From the NCBI GenBank assembly GCA_050297855.1, contig JBNKTC010000010.1:1-64000 (forward strand): DNA of 64,000 nt, read 5' to 3'. This DNA is from SZUA-545 sp050297855 (lineage in GTDB: Bacteria; Campylobacterota; Campylobacteria; Campylobacterales; SZUA-545). Both the position numbers and the translations under genes were made by a program. The notes under the pieces were generated by a model that had not been told where the DNA came from, ran no database searches, and was given only the letters and a program-made list of their open reading frames with translations. This document shows positions 42,351 through 50,903 of the stretch, in pieces. Numbering within the stretch: position 1 is the first letter of the stretch; each line of letters starts with the position of its first letter.

Positions 42351-43424
42351 TTAAAAGAGCGGCACATCCAGCGTCAGCCGGAGTGCCGACTCCCTGTCTT
42401 CACACTCCACCGATCCAAAAAACTCCTCCTGCTTGATCCATTGCCGCTGAAGGTATAGATATTCGATACCGATGATCAACCCGTTAAACAGGCGTTTCTC
42501 CAGGCTGACGGCACCAAAAAATGCCGTGGCGTCGTAGTCGCTGTTATCCCCGTTGTCGTAGGCAAGTTCCCCACCCAGTTTGATACTGGGATAGACCATG
42601 AGCATATCGGAAAAAGTGTATTTGTATGCGGCGCGTACGGCAATCAGGTCGTCATCGTAGTAGCCACCCAGGTAATACGAGCTGCCCACGGGACCCGGTT
42701 TGTACAGATAGCCCGCTTCGATATGGGCGTAGGCGTCGCTGTCTTTGTATTCATAGGTGGAGCCATCGGCCAGGAAGGTGTGCGAGGTGTTTTTCAGGGC
42801 GATGTAGCTGCCGAGGCTGACGGTATCGACTTTTGTCGTCCGTGTCCGCGCGGCAGAGCCTGCTGCCAGGGAGAGATAGTGACGTTTCCAGTTGGTCGCC
42901 GGGAGGGGGGAATCCTCCTGAAGAGTATCCTCGGATTTCATATCGGCCGGTTCTTCAGCCGGGGTGGGTTCGTCTGAAACAATAGAGGCTTTTTCGGCCT
43001 CGGGTACGTGTTCCGGTTCAGGCGGAGGGAGGGCAGAAGTATTTGTATCCTCTGTTGTTACCGGGGGCTGTGAAGCGGAGATACTCAGGTTCTCATCGGC
43101 CGGTTCGGAGAGGGGTTGGGTCGTATTGATATCCTCGCTTGTATCCAGTGCCACTTCGGGGGGATAGTAGGTATCGGTGATCATGGCGGGATCATCTGTC
43201 AGGGGGAAAAGCGTTTTGGGTTCCTTGAAGACTCTCTTTACTTTGACCAGGACTTTTCGCTCGCCGTTTTTTTTGACGCGGACGATTTTTTTTCTTTGTT
43301 CACCGGATTTCTGTTTTAGGAGTTTGAGGGGCGGTTTGTCGTTTTCAGATATAAGTGTTTCGGTACCGAATGAGGCGGCAGGCAGCAATGCGGCAATAAA
43401 AAGTGTTATAAAGCGTCGGTGCAT
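42351..43424 (-). CDS. Outer-membrane beta-barrel protein with Pro/Glu-rich periplasmic spacer
   Basis: The 357-residue protein has a signal peptide (MHRRFITLFIAALLPAASFG), a basic segment (KIVRVKKNGERKVLVKVKRVFKEPK), and an acidic, proline/serine/threonine-rich spacer at about residues 75-170. A barrel of about 180 residues (HYLSLAAGSAARTRTTK, AHIEAGYLYKPGPVGSSYYLGGYYDDDLIAVRAAYKYTF, LIIGIEYLYLQRQW) ends in LRLTLDVPLF, an outer-membrane sorting signal. An 8-strand small porin-like barrel is likely. I do not recognise the family. It is convergent with nrdA. Confidence 0.75.
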   Translation of the reverse strand: MHRRFITLFIAALLPAASFGTETLISENDKPPLKLLKQKSGEQRKKIVRVKKNGERKVLVKVKRVFKEPKTLFPLTDDPAMITDTYYPPEVALDTSEDINTTQPLSEPADENLSISASQPPVTTEDTNTSALPPPEPEHVPEAEKASIVSDEPTPAEEPADMKSEDTLQEDSPLPATNWKRHYLSLAAGSAARTRTTKVDTVSLGSYIALKNTSHTFLADGSTYEYKDSDAYAHIEAGYLYKPGPVGSSYYLGGYYDDDLIAVRAAYKYTFSDMLMVYPSIKLGGELAYDNGDNSDYDATAFFGAVSLEKRLFNGLIIGIEYLYLQRQWIKQEEFFGSVECEDRESALRLTLDVPLF

Positions 43425-43443
43425 AAAAGTGCCTTTTTAATCT

Positions 43444-43461
43444 CCCCGCCTTTAAGCGGGG
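43444..43461 (-). terminator. Hairpin between the moaC/ybeD unit and the barrel gene
   Basis: CCCCGC-CTTTAA-GCGGGG is a 6-bp GC stem 65 nt past the ybeD stop. A second imperfect hairpin (GCCG..GGG/CCCGGC) lies at about 43480-43497. Neither has a clear T-run on the minus strand. Confidence 0.4.
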
Positions 43462-43525
43462 GCCTCAGGAAGATGGAGCCGCGGGATGATACCCGGCACT
43501 TTTAAATCGTAATTTTTTGAAATTT

Positions 43526-43786
43526 TTAAAGGACCTGCATGATGACCTGGGATTTGGTCAGGCAGTCGTAGATATGGAGGCGCTCGTCTTCATGGCATAC
43601 CTCTACAGTAAGTTCCATGCTGATAAACTTCCCGGTCCGGCTCTTATTGCCCGCTTTCAGGGTGTGGGGTTTGTCACCCACGATCTCCTTGGCCTCTTTT
43701 TCCATCAGCTCTTCAAAACGGCCGATCAGCTTGTAGCTCCACCGGCAGGGATAGGTGATTTCGGGTTTACCGTCTAAAGTGACCAC
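43526..43786 (-). CDS. ybeD: YbeD/DUF493 family protein
   Basis: An 86-residue DUF493 protein: VTLDGKPEITYPCRWSYKLIGRFEELMEKEAKEIVG and GNKSRTGKFISMELTVEVCHEDERLHIYDCLTKSQVIMQVL match the small ferredoxin-like YbeD fold, in which YPC..W.YK and the final KxxxMVL are conserved. The role is not known. The start is GTG at 43786, 5 nt after GGAGG, inside the moaC 3' end, with a 20-bp overlap. Confidence 0.85.
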   Translation of the reverse strand: MVTLDGKPEITYPCRWSYKLIGRFEELMEKEAKEIVGDKPHTLKAGNKSRTGKFISMELTVEVCHEDERLHIYDCLTKSQVIMQVL

Positions 43787-44237
43787 TTTTTCCTCCTTGT
43801 TTCTCCTCCAGCTGGATGCTGGAGATCACCATGGACTTATCGATCGCCTTGACCATGTCATAGATCGTCAGTAGACCGACGGAGACGCCTGTAAGGGCTT
43901 CCATCTCGACGCCCGTTTTGCCCTTGAGTCCGGCCGTGACGGTGAGTTTGAAGCTATAGGTTTCGGGCATCTCATCGATGTCGCAGTTGATGGATGTCAG
44001 CAGCAGCGGGTGACACATCGGGATGAGGTCGCTGGTCTTTTTAGTCCCCATGATCGCTGCGACGACGGCAGTCTGGAGGACCGGGCCCTTTTTCCCTGTG
44101 TTGCTGACGACGGCGTCATACGCCTCTTTGCTCATTGTGATCATACCGCTGGCGACGGCGATCCGTTTTGTATCGTCTTTGTCGGAGACGTCGACCATCT
44201 TGGGCCGTTGGTTCTTATCGAGGTGGGTCAGTTCCAT
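43767..44237 (-). CDS. moaC: Cyclic pyranopterin monophosphate synthase MoaC
   Basis: The 156-residue enzyme makes cPMP in molybdenum-cofactor synthesis. MVDVSDKDDTKRIAVASGMI, VLQTAVVAAIMGTKKTSDLIPMCHPLLLTSINCDI and GKTGVEMEALTGVSVGLLTIYDMVKAIDK are the family blocks, with active-site Asp and Lys expected in the last. A longer reading from an upstream codon adds residues that match nothing, so ATG 44237 (MELTHLDK) is chosen. The moaA partner is not in the window. Confidence 0.95.
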   Translation of the reverse strand: MELTHLDKNQRPKMVDVSDKDDTKRIAVASGMITMSKEAYDAVVSNTGKKGPVLQTAVVAAIMGTKKTSDLIPMCHPLLLTSINCDIDEMPETYSFKLTVTAGLKGKTGVEMEALTGVSVGLLTIYDMVKAIDKSMVISSIQLEEKQGGKSGHFRR

Positions 44238-44403
44238 GTTATAATAGTGTCCTTTTAATACGGCAACGTGAACATGCAATCCCGCAGTGAAGCGAGGACA
44301 AAGTCCAAGTTGCCTTCGCTGGCCGCTGTGGCACTAAAGTTAGCCGCTGGAGCGGCAGAGTGTTTTGCAACCATGCGATAAGAAATTTAATACAAAGTGT
44401 AAT
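44238..44403. other. Structured 166-bp gap between moaC and the pseudouridine synthase gene
   Basis: The divergent gap contains several complementary segments: GGCAAC (44262) with GTTGCC (about 44309), GGACAAAGTCC, and GCCGCTGGAGCGGC. It also holds a 35-codon open frame (44274-44381, MQSRSEARTKSKLPSLAAVA...) of odd, Ser/Ala-rich composition with no ribosome site. It is either a folded leader or a repeat-like relic. I do not call it a gene. Confidence 0.4.
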
Positions 44404-45306
44404 ATGCCTTTTGTTCAAAAAAAGCTTGTTTCCCATAATAAAACGCAGATTATACCCTTTTTGTGTGAGAATCTCAACTGCTCCAAAGCCGAGGCGGGTC
44501 GGTTGATCGATAAGAAACGCGTTGCCTGTGAGGGGGAGGTGGTTGAAAAAAAAGGTGCCTATATCAAAGGGGAAGTAACACTGACACTTTTTGAACAGAC
44601 CCCGGCACAAAACGACCCCCTCTTTACCCATCCCGATTTTGCCGTCTTCGAAAAACCGAGCGGGCTGCTGGTCCATCCGCAGCGCATCTCCTTGGAACAT
44701 ACCCTGCTGGACGATATCAAATCCCGTTTCGGCACAGTGGCCAACATCGTCCACCGGATCGATCGGGAGACTAGCGGCCTGGTCCTGGCGGCGACCAATA
44801 AGCGGAGTGAGAAGTTTTTTAAACTGGCATTTGACGACAAAAAGATCGACAAGTCCTACTTCGCCTATGTCAAAGGAAAAGTCGAGAATCAGCATAAGAT
44901 CGACGCACCCATCCTTAAGTTCCGGGATCTTAGTTCGCGGTTTTTCCCCGTATCCGAGGAGGGGCGGGAGTCGCTGACGATCGTGACACCGGTCCGCTAC
45001 GATGCGATCCTGGACATCACGCTGGTCAGGGCAGTACCGATTACCGGCCGGACCCACCAGATCCGCATCCATCTCTGGCATATCGGGCACCCGATAGTGG
45101 GCGAACCTCTCTACGGCAACCCGATCCCCTTCCGCGAAGCATACCTCGAAAACCGGCTTTCTGAAAAAGAGCGCCTCGAGCAGACGGGGGCCAGACGGTT
45201 GATGCTGCATGCACAGGAGCTTAGATTCCGGTATGACGGGGAGTATTATCTTGTATCACAACGAGGGTTTGAAAAAAAAGAGACGTTGTCGGAAGCGATG
45301 AGATAG
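44404..45306 (+). CDS. RluA-family RNA pseudouridine synthase
   Basis: The 300-residue enzyme has an S4-like N-terminal domain (IIPFLCENLNCSKAEAGRLIDKKRVACEGEVV). The RluA catalytic block is NIVHRIDRETSGLVLAATN, with the catalytic aspartate in HRIDRETSG. TGRTHQIRIHLWHIGHPIVGEPLYGNP follows. It isomerises uridines in rRNA or tRNA; the target site cannot be told. ATG 44404 gives the family N-terminus, while an earlier TTG would extend into the structured gap. Convergent with purB. Confidence 0.92.
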   Translation: MPFVQKKLVSHNKTQIIPFLCENLNCSKAEAGRLIDKKRVACEGEVVEKKGAYIKGEVTLTLFEQTPAQNDPLFTHPDFAVFEKPSGLLVHPQRISLEHTLLDDIKSRFGTVANIVHRIDRETSGLVLAATNKRSEKFFKLAFDDKKIDKSYFAYVKGKVENQHKIDAPILKFRDLSSRFFPVSEEGRESLTIVTPVRYDAILDITLVRAVPITGRTHQIRIHLWHIGHPIVGEPLYGNPIPFREAYLENRLSEKERLEQTGARRLMLHAQELRFRYDGEYYLVSQRGFEKKETLSEAMR

Positions 45307-45310
45307 AGGA

Positions 45311-45326
45311 TGCCCCCGAGGGGGCG
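45311..45326. terminator. GC hairpin between convergent genes
   Basis: GCCCC-CGAG-GGGGC lies in the 28-bp gap between the pseudouridine synthase and purB stops. It has no T-run on either strand but is well placed as a two-way 3' end. Confidence 0.4.
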
Positions 45327-45334
45327 GAAAGTGC

Positions 45335-46663
45335 TTATCCGAAGACGCGCTTGAAGATGGCGTCGACGTTTTTGGTGTAGTAGCTGTAGTCGAAGCAGTC
45401 GCGGATCTCTGCTTCGCTCAGTTTCGCCCGCAGGTCTGCATCGGCCAGCAGGTTCTGAAGGTAGAGGGACTCGCCCGCTTCGTTGAGGGCGGGTTTGCCC
45501 TGCTGGAGCCCTTCCCACACCTTCATGGCGTTGCGTTGGACGACGGCGTAGGAGTCTTCCCGGCTGAGCCCTTTTTTGGGCAGTTCGAGAAGGACGCGCT
45601 GGGAGAATACCAGGCCGCCCGTGAGGTTGAGGTTTTTCATCATGTTTTCCGGGTAGACCACCAGGTTGGCGATGACGTTGTTCATGCGGTGGAGCATAAA
45701 GTCCGCCGTGATAAAGGCGTCCGGCAGCCAGAAACGTTCCGTGGAGGAGTGGGAGATGTCCCGCTCGTGCCAAAGCGCTACGTTTTCCATCGCCGGGATC
45801 ACGTAGGCGCGGACCATGCGGGCAAGTCCCGTAATGTTTTCGGTCAGGACCGGGTTACGCTTGTGCGGCATCGCAGAGGAGCCTTTCTGGCCTTTGCTGA
45901 AGAACTCTTCGCACTCGTACACTTCCGTCCGCTGCCAGTGGCGGACCTGGACGGCAAACTTCTCGATGGAGCTGGCCATCAGTGCCAGCGTAGAGGCAAG
46001 GCGTGCGTACCGGTCACGCTGGACGACCTGGTTGGATGCGGGAGCCGGTTTGAGCCCCAGCTCTTCGCATGTCAGCTCTTCCAGTTCAAGGGGAGCGTGG
46101 GCGAAGTTCCCCATGGCACCGCTCACCTGGCCGACGGAGATCACGTCCAGCGTCTCGATCAGGTTATCAAGGTGGCGCTGCATCTCGTCATACCATACGG
46201 CCAGGACCAGCCCGAAGGTGATCGGTTCGCCGTGGATCCCGTGGCTCCGTCCGACCATCAGGGTCATCTTGTGCTCTTCGGCACGTTTCTGGATCGATTC
46301 CATGACCATCTTGACGTCATCGATGATGATATGCAGGGAGTCGCGCATCTGGAGCGCTACCGCCGTATCGATCGTATCGGAACTGGTCATCCCGTAGTGG
46401 AACCAGCGGCTCTCCTCTCCCAGGCTCTCTGCAACCGATGTTGTAAAGGCGATCAGGTCATGTTTGGTCACCTGCTCGATCTCGTCGATCCGTTCAATAC
46501 GGAAGTTTGCATTATCGACGATCTTCTGGCAGTCGTCGTCAGGAATCAATCCCAGTTTGTTCCATGCTTTGGCAACGGCTTTTTCCACCGCCAGCCAGGC
46601 GTCGTATTTCGCCTGCATGTTCCACAGGTTTTTCATCTCTTCGCGGGCATAGCGCTCTACCAT
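45335..46663 (-). CDS. purB: Adenylosuccinate lyase
   Basis: The 442-residue enzyme cleaves SAICAR and adenylosuccinate in purine synthesis. It begins MVERYAREEMKNLWNMQAKYDAWL. MTSSDTIDTAVALQMRD contains catalytic residues, and the fumarase-superfamily signature is GSSAMPHKRNPVLTENITGLARMV. An ATG three codons upstream is too close to AAGGA, so the start at 46663 is taken. Length matches the Campylobacterota/Bacillus form. Confidence 0.96.
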   Translation of the reverse strand: MVERYAREEMKNLWNMQAKYDAWLAVEKAVAKAWNKLGLIPDDDCQKIVDNANFRIERIDEIEQVTKHDLIAFTTSVAESLGEESRWFHYGMTSSDTIDTAVALQMRDSLHIIIDDVKMVMESIQKRAEEHKMTLMVGRSHGIHGEPITFGLVLAVWYDEMQRHLDNLIETLDVISVGQVSGAMGNFAHAPLELEELTCEELGLKPAPASNQVVQRDRYARLASTLALMASSIEKFAVQVRHWQRTEVYECEEFFSKGQKGSSAMPHKRNPVLTENITGLARMVRAYVIPAMENVALWHERDISHSSTERFWLPDAFITADFMLHRMNNVIANLVVYPENMMKNLNLTGGLVFSQRVLLELPKKGLSREDSYAVVQRNAMKVWEGLQQGKPALNEAGESLYLQNLLADADLRAKLSEAEIRDCFDYSYYTKNVDAIFKRVFG

Positions 46664-46796
46664 GTTGTACATTCCTTAATATTTTCTTTATCTCATTTTA
46701 CCATATTTCTCTTGACCGGTCAGCAGGCCGCTTTTCAAGAGGTTTTAACGATGCAGGGTGTAGCATAAAAGGAACGAGTGAGAAGAGGGTAAGAGG

Positions 46797-47300
46797 ATGA
46801 AACTTCTATTTGTACGGCATGCCAAAGCGATGGATCGGGATATGTTCATGGGTGCGGACGATCTGCTGCGTCCTCTGACGGAAGAGGGACGTAAAAAGGC
46901 GCGCAACGGTTTCGGGGCACTGGCACGCTTTTACCAGACTCCCATGGCGATCATCACCTCCAAAGCGGTCCGTTCCATTGAGACGGCGGAGATCCTGAAC
47001 GAAGCGTTCGGGGGCGGGGTGGAAGTGATCCAGACGCCGCTGCTCAACCCGGGTGCCAGCATCGAGGAGTTCAAGGAGATGATGATCCCCATGTACGATG
47101 AAAACGGCTGCGTCGCCATCGTGGGGCATGAACCCGACTTCTCCTTTATCATCTCCCATCTTATCTCCAAAGACGATGTGGCCATCGATATTAAGAAAGC
47201 TTCCATAATCGAGGTACAGGTCGACCGTTATTTTCACGGGGAGCTCCGTTTTATGATCCCACCGAAATTTCTCAATTTCCTCAAAAAAGTGATGAAATAG
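46797..47300 (+). CDS. sixA: SixA-type phosphohistidine phosphatase
   Basis: The 167-residue histidine phosphatase begins MKLLFVRHAKAMDRDMFMG, with the catalytic RHA (His8), and has ITSKAVRSIETAEILNEAF and the second histidine in CVAIVGHEPDFSFIISHL. SixA removes phosphate from HPt or phosphotransfer proteins. It is followed 2 nt later by the LPP20-type lipoprotein gene, which then overlaps the aminotransferase gene, suggesting one message. Confidence 0.9.
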   Translation: MKLLFVRHAKAMDRDMFMGADDLLRPLTEEGRKKARNGFGALARFYQTPMAIITSKAVRSIETAEILNEAFGGGVEVIQTPLLNPGASIEEFKEMMIPMYDENGCVAIVGHEPDFSFIISHLISKDDVAIDIKKASIIEVQVDRYFHGELRFMIPPKFLNFLKKVMK

Positions 47301-47302
47301 GG

Positions 47303-47779
47303 GTGACAAAGTATCTTAAACGCCTGGTCTTGATATTTCTACTCTTTATATCAGGCTGCACTGCTCAGAATCCACCGAGCGATTCGGTCGCACTTCCCGC
47401 AGCCGAATCCGGTCTTCCCTCATGGGTCCTCTCTCCGGGGGTTGAGGGGTATATCTGCGGGGTAGGGTCGGCTCCATTGCAAAAAAGTAATCCGTCCTAT
47501 CAGCGCCGGGCAGCCATGATGCAGGCGCGTGCGGCGATCGCAAGGGAGATCGAGCTCTTTGTCCGCAACGAGCTGAAGATGGAAAAAGAGTGCCGTGACA
47601 AGGTGTGCCGCAGTCGGATGACGACACGCTCGCGCCAACTGTCGCAACAGCTTATCACCGATGCAAGGGTAAAAAACGAGTGGACCGATCCGGGAACGGG
47701 CCGGCTCTATATCCGCCTGGCCGTTAAAAAAGACAAGGGGAGTGCAGAGGGTGAACCCATACAGCAGACAGACGATTGA
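47303..47779 (+). CDS. LPP20-family lipoprotein
   Basis: The 158-residue lipoprotein has signal LKRLVLIFLLFISGCTAQ (cysteine near residue 19). The LPP20-type domain follows: LPSWVLSPGVEGYICGVGSAPLQKS, RRAAMMQARAAIAREIELFVRNEL and a C-terminal strand LYIRLAVKK. LPP20 is a surface antigen in Helicobacter; its function is unsettled. The start is GTG 47303. The last 29 nt overlap the next gene. Confidence 0.8.
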   Translation: MTKYLKRLVLIFLLFISGCTAQNPPSDSVALPAAESGLPSWVLSPGVEGYICGVGSAPLQKSNPSYQRRAAMMQARAAIAREIELFVRNELKMEKECRDKVCRSRMTTRSRQLSQQLITDARVKNEWTDPGTGRLYIRLAVKKDKGSAEGEPIQQTDD

Positions 47780-48875
47780 CGAAACCGATATCCGGGCCGT
47801 TACGGCGGCACTGCAGTCGGATATCCTGACCGGCGGCAGCACCGTCGGTACATTTGAAAAAAAGATCGCCGGGTATATCGGGGCCAAAGAGGCTGTTGTC
47901 TTTAACACCGGGACCGCCGCCTTACATGCGGCCTACCATATCCTGGGAATCGGCGAGGGAGATGAGGTGCTGACGACGCCGATCAGTTTTGCCGCCACAA
48001 GTAATGCGGCTCTTTATGTCGGGGCGAAGCCGGTCTTCGTGGATGTGCGGTTTGACGGGAATATCAACGAGACCCTGGTCGAAGCGGCGATTACGGAGAA
48101 TACCCGGGCCATCGTCCCGGTCGATTATGCCGGGACGCCCGTTGCCATCGAGGCGATTAATGCCCTTGCAAAAAAACACAATCTTAAAGTAATCGAAGAT
48201 GCTGCCCACGCCTTCGGCAGTATGCGGGGGGATAAAAAGGTCGGGATCGATGCCGACGTGACGGCCTTCAGCTTCCATCCCGTCAAACCCTTTACAACCC
48301 TTGAAGGGGGTGCGCTGGTGACGGATGATGCCGACCTGGCCGAAGCGGCCCGTCGGTTCCGTTCCCACGGGATCGAACGGGGACGGCTCTGGAATATGGA
48401 CATGACGGAGTTGGGGTACAACTACCGCCTCAGCGACGTCCAGTGTGCCCTGGGGATCTCGCAGCTGGAAAAACTGGACGGTTTCCTAAAGAGACGGGAA
48501 GCGGTAGCCGCCTATTACGACAAGGCGTTTGAACGGCACCCGCTGCTCTTCGTACCGAAGCTCCCCGAAGGGGTGCGTTCGTCGCGGCACCTCTATCCGG
48601 TGATGCTTGACCGTTCGCTCTGGTGCGCCAAAGAGGATATATTCCAGGCGTGCCTGGATGCGGGGCTGGGGGTGCAGGTACACTACAAACCGATCTACCA
48701 GCATAGTTATTACAAGAAACGGTTCGGGTCGCAGCGGCTGGATACGGCAGAGGATTTTTACCGTGCCGAGCTCTCTATCCCCTGTCATCATGGGATGGGT
48801 ATCGAGGAGGCCGAAACGGTCGTTAAAACGCTGTCGGGGATTTTAGAGCGCTATTCCGGCGGATGCCGGCTCTAG
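47751..48875 (+). CDS. pseC: PseC-like sugar-nucleotide aminotransferase (DegT/DnrJ/EryC1 family)
   Basis: The 374-residue PLP enzyme shows MNPYSRQTIDETDIRAVTAAL, NTGTAALHAAYHI, VIEDAAHAFGS and the Schiff-base lysine in TAFSFHPVKPFTTLEGGALVTDD, close to PseC. PseC aminates UDP-4-keto-6-deoxy-AltNAc on the way to pseudaminic acid, the flagellin sugar of Campylobacterota. GTG 47751 fits the family N-terminus; GTG 47742 is an alternative. pseB and later genes are absent from this window, so another amino sugar is possible. It overlaps the LPP20 gene upstream and the barrel gene on the other strand by 4 nt. Confidence 0.85.
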   Translation: MNPYSRQTIDETDIRAVTAALQSDILTGGSTVGTFEKKIAGYIGAKEAVVFNTGTAALHAAYHILGIGEGDEVLTTPISFAATSNAALYVGAKPVFVDVRFDGNINETLVEAAITENTRAIVPVDYAGTPVAIEAINALAKKHNLKVIEDAAHAFGSMRGDKKVGIDADVTAFSFHPVKPFTTLEGGALVTDDADLAEAARRFRSHGIERGRLWNMDMTELGYNYRLSDVQCALGISQLEKLDGFLKRREAVAAYYDKAFERHPLLFVPKLPEGVRSSRHLYPVMLDRSLWCAKEDIFQACLDAGLGVQVHYKPIYQHSYYKKRFGSQRLDTAEDFYRAELSIPCHHGMGIEEAETVVKTLSGILERYSGGCRL

Positions 48876-49834
48876 AAACGGTAGCTGTACCCGATTGCCA
48901 GCTGGCTTCTCTCAAACTGGATGCTCTCAAGCTGTGAGGTCGAGTCAAAGGTCTCATCTTTAAAGCTCTGGACCAGCAGGCCGAAATCGGCCACATGGTG
49001 GGCATCGTGGCGGAAGAACCATTTTGCCCCCAGGTGGATCATAGCGCCGGTCCCTTCATATTTGGTCTCATCGGTATCCGTCGTCAGGACGGCGGTGCCG
49101 CTGACCAGTCCGAACCCGGCGAACGGGAAGATCGGTTCGCTGCTCAGCTGTCCGAAGTGGTAGAGGTAGCCGACACCGGTGGTATTGACCTGCAGGTCGT
49201 CTCCGTCGATCGTGGTGCTTCCGCCCCCGGAGATAAGTTCCACTGCGTGGTGTGGGGTAAAGAGGTAGCAGAGTTTGACCCCTCCGAAGCCGATGTCGTA
49301 GGAGTCCTGTGTCTCTTTGGACGTGGTTTTGTCCGTCTGGGTGATCTTCAGGGAGCCGGAGCCAAAGAGTACACCGATCTCCAGGGCATCACCTTGCTGA
49401 AAGGTCTCGACCGGGACCGCAGAGGCCTTTTCTTCTTGCTCGGGTTCGGCTGCGGCCGGTTCTACCGGCTGCTTTTGTGCCGTCTCTTCCGTAGCCTGGG
49501 GGAGATGTTTTCTCAGGTCGGTTTCATCGATTTCCATCTCGACAGTCACCGTATATCGCGGGTAGTCAAAGTTCTCCTTGAGGATGGTAGTTTTGGCATA
49601 CCCCAGGACGTACGAGCGGATCTGGTCGTTGGCGATCTGTCCGTTGACGATGTCGGTCTCGGAGTTGATCCATACCCCGATCTTCTCGATGGCGATCCGT
49701 TTGGCTTCCGCAAAGGCGATCTTTTTGGCTTCGATCTTGGTATCCCGGTCCCCCATCGTATAGGTAAAGGAGGCGGTGACGCTTTTGGCCCAGCCGAAAG
49801 TGATAAGCAGTAAAAAAAGAAAAAAATGTCGCAT
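48872..49834 (-). CDS. Outer-membrane beta-barrel protein with FlgT/LPP20-like N-terminal domain
   Basis: The 320-residue protein has a signal peptide (MRHFFLFLLLITFGWA). An alpha/beta domain at residues about 17-115 (AKKIAFAEAKRIAIEKIGVWINS, QIRSYVLGYAKTTI, RYTVTVEMEID) recalls the N-terminal domain of FlgT and LPP20-like proteins. After a Glu/Ala linker comes a barrel (ALEIGVLFGSG, YDIGFGGVKLCYLFTPHHAVEL, FAGFGLVSGTAVL) that ends SQLAIGYSYRF. No family name is certain. It is convergent with pseC. Confidence 0.7.
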   Translation of the reverse strand: MRHFFLFLLLITFGWAKSVTASFTYTMGDRDTKIEAKKIAFAEAKRIAIEKIGVWINSETDIVNGQIANDQIRSYVLGYAKTTILKENFDYPRYTVTVEMEIDETDLRKHLPQATEETAQKQPVEPAAAEPEQEEKASAVPVETFQQGDALEIGVLFGSGSLKITQTDKTTSKETQDSYDIGFGGVKLCYLFTPHHAVELISGGGSTTIDGDDLQVNTTGVGYLYHFGQLSSEPIFPFAGFGLVSGTAVLTTDTDETKYEGTGAMIHLGAKWFFRHDAHHVADFGLLVQSFKDETFDSTSQLESIQFERSQLAIGYSYRF

Positions 49835-49961
49835 GTGGTTTCCCCTGTCGATGTGTGCGGCTATTGTATCGAAAAATGTTTATTTCAGAGACTTCGTAAC
49901 GGTAGGAAGAGGGCTGTAAGGCAAATTTCAATAAAATCCAGGAAATTATGGGAACAGACCG

Positions 49962-50903
49962 ATGCAGAAAAGCTGGAAAAAGATACTGGATGCCGCGCAT
50001 GTCGTCATTACGATGCACCGCCGTCCCGACGGGGATGCCATCGGTTCGGCCCTGGGACTCTATAACATCCTTCTGCCGCTTAAAAAGGTATCGCTGTTTA
50101 ATGTGACGCCCGACCTGCCGCGGGAGTTTGCTTTCCTCCCCGGATTCGAGCGGATCAGAACCGTCCTGCCGCCGAAGTTTGACCTGATGGTGACACTGGA
50201 CAGTGCGACGTTCGAGCTGATCGAGATCGAACACCCCGGTGTCCCGGTGATCAATATCGACCATCACAAGAGCAACACGGAATACGGGGAAGAAAACATC
50301 GTGGACGCCTCTTTTCCCAGTTGCGGGGAGGTCGTTTTACACTTTTTGGAGAGCAACGGGGTCAGACTGAACCGGCCCGCGGCACACTGCCTCTATGCGT
50401 CTCTGGTCAGCGATACACAGTTCTTTGCCACGGACCGGGTCGATACACGCACCTTCGATTCGGCAAGGAAATTGCTTGAGTTTGGCGTAGAACCGTCGGA
50501 AATGGCCCGGCATATTCGCCAAAACCGCTCCCTCGCGGAGGTCCGGTTGCACGGAGAGGTGTTGAGGGGGTTCGAGCTTTTTTGCGACGGGCGGGTCGCG
50601 TCGGTGATCATCGACACGGCGATGCAGCGGCATACCGGGGCCGGCCTGATGGAGAGCGCCCATGTGGCCGACGAGCTGCTGGGGCTTGCCACGGTGGAGG
50701 TCAGTGTGATGATCTTTGTCGCGGAAGGCGACGGGCTGAAAGTCTCCTTACGGGGCAAGGGGGGTGCGGACCTCTCAGTGCTCGCAGCCCGGTACGGCGG
50801 AGGCGGGCACGATCATGCCGCCGGTCTTTTTACCGCAATGCAGGACGCCCGGGAATTTGAAACAAAACTAATTGAAGAGATAAGGGGATTGATTGATGAA
50901 TAA
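49962..50903 (+). CDS. nrnA: DHH/DHHA1 phosphoesterase, NrnA type (oligoribonuclease/pAp phosphatase)
   Basis: The 313-residue enzyme shows MHRRPDGDAIGSALGLY (metal motif), LMVTLDSATFELI, the namesake VINIDHHKSNTEYG and the DHHA1 end YGGGGHDHAAGLF. NrnA-type enzymes degrade nanoRNA and 3'-phosphoadenosine phosphate. It starts the long plus-strand run, with its stop overlapping the peptidase gene by 8 nt. Confidence 0.9.
   Translation: MQKSWKKILDAAHVVITMHRRPDGDAIGSALGLYNILLPLKKVSLFNVTPDLPREFAFLPGFERIRTVLPPKFDLMVTLDSATFELIEIEHPGVPVINIDHHKSNTEYGEENIVDASFPSCGEVVLHFLESNGVRLNRPAAHCLYASLVSDTQFFATDRVDTRTFDSARKLLEFGVEPSEMARHIRQNRSLAEVRLHGEVLRGFELFCDGRVASVIIDTAMQRHTGAGLMESAHVADELLGLATVEVSVMIFVAEGDGLKVSLRGKGGADLSVLAARYGGGGHDHAAGLFTAMQDAREFETKLIEEIRGLIDE

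Noticed and set aside
44274..44381. 35-codon frame in the gap before moaC as a gene
   Set aside because: No ribosome site, odd composition, and it lies across self-complementary segments that suggest RNA structure or a repeat.
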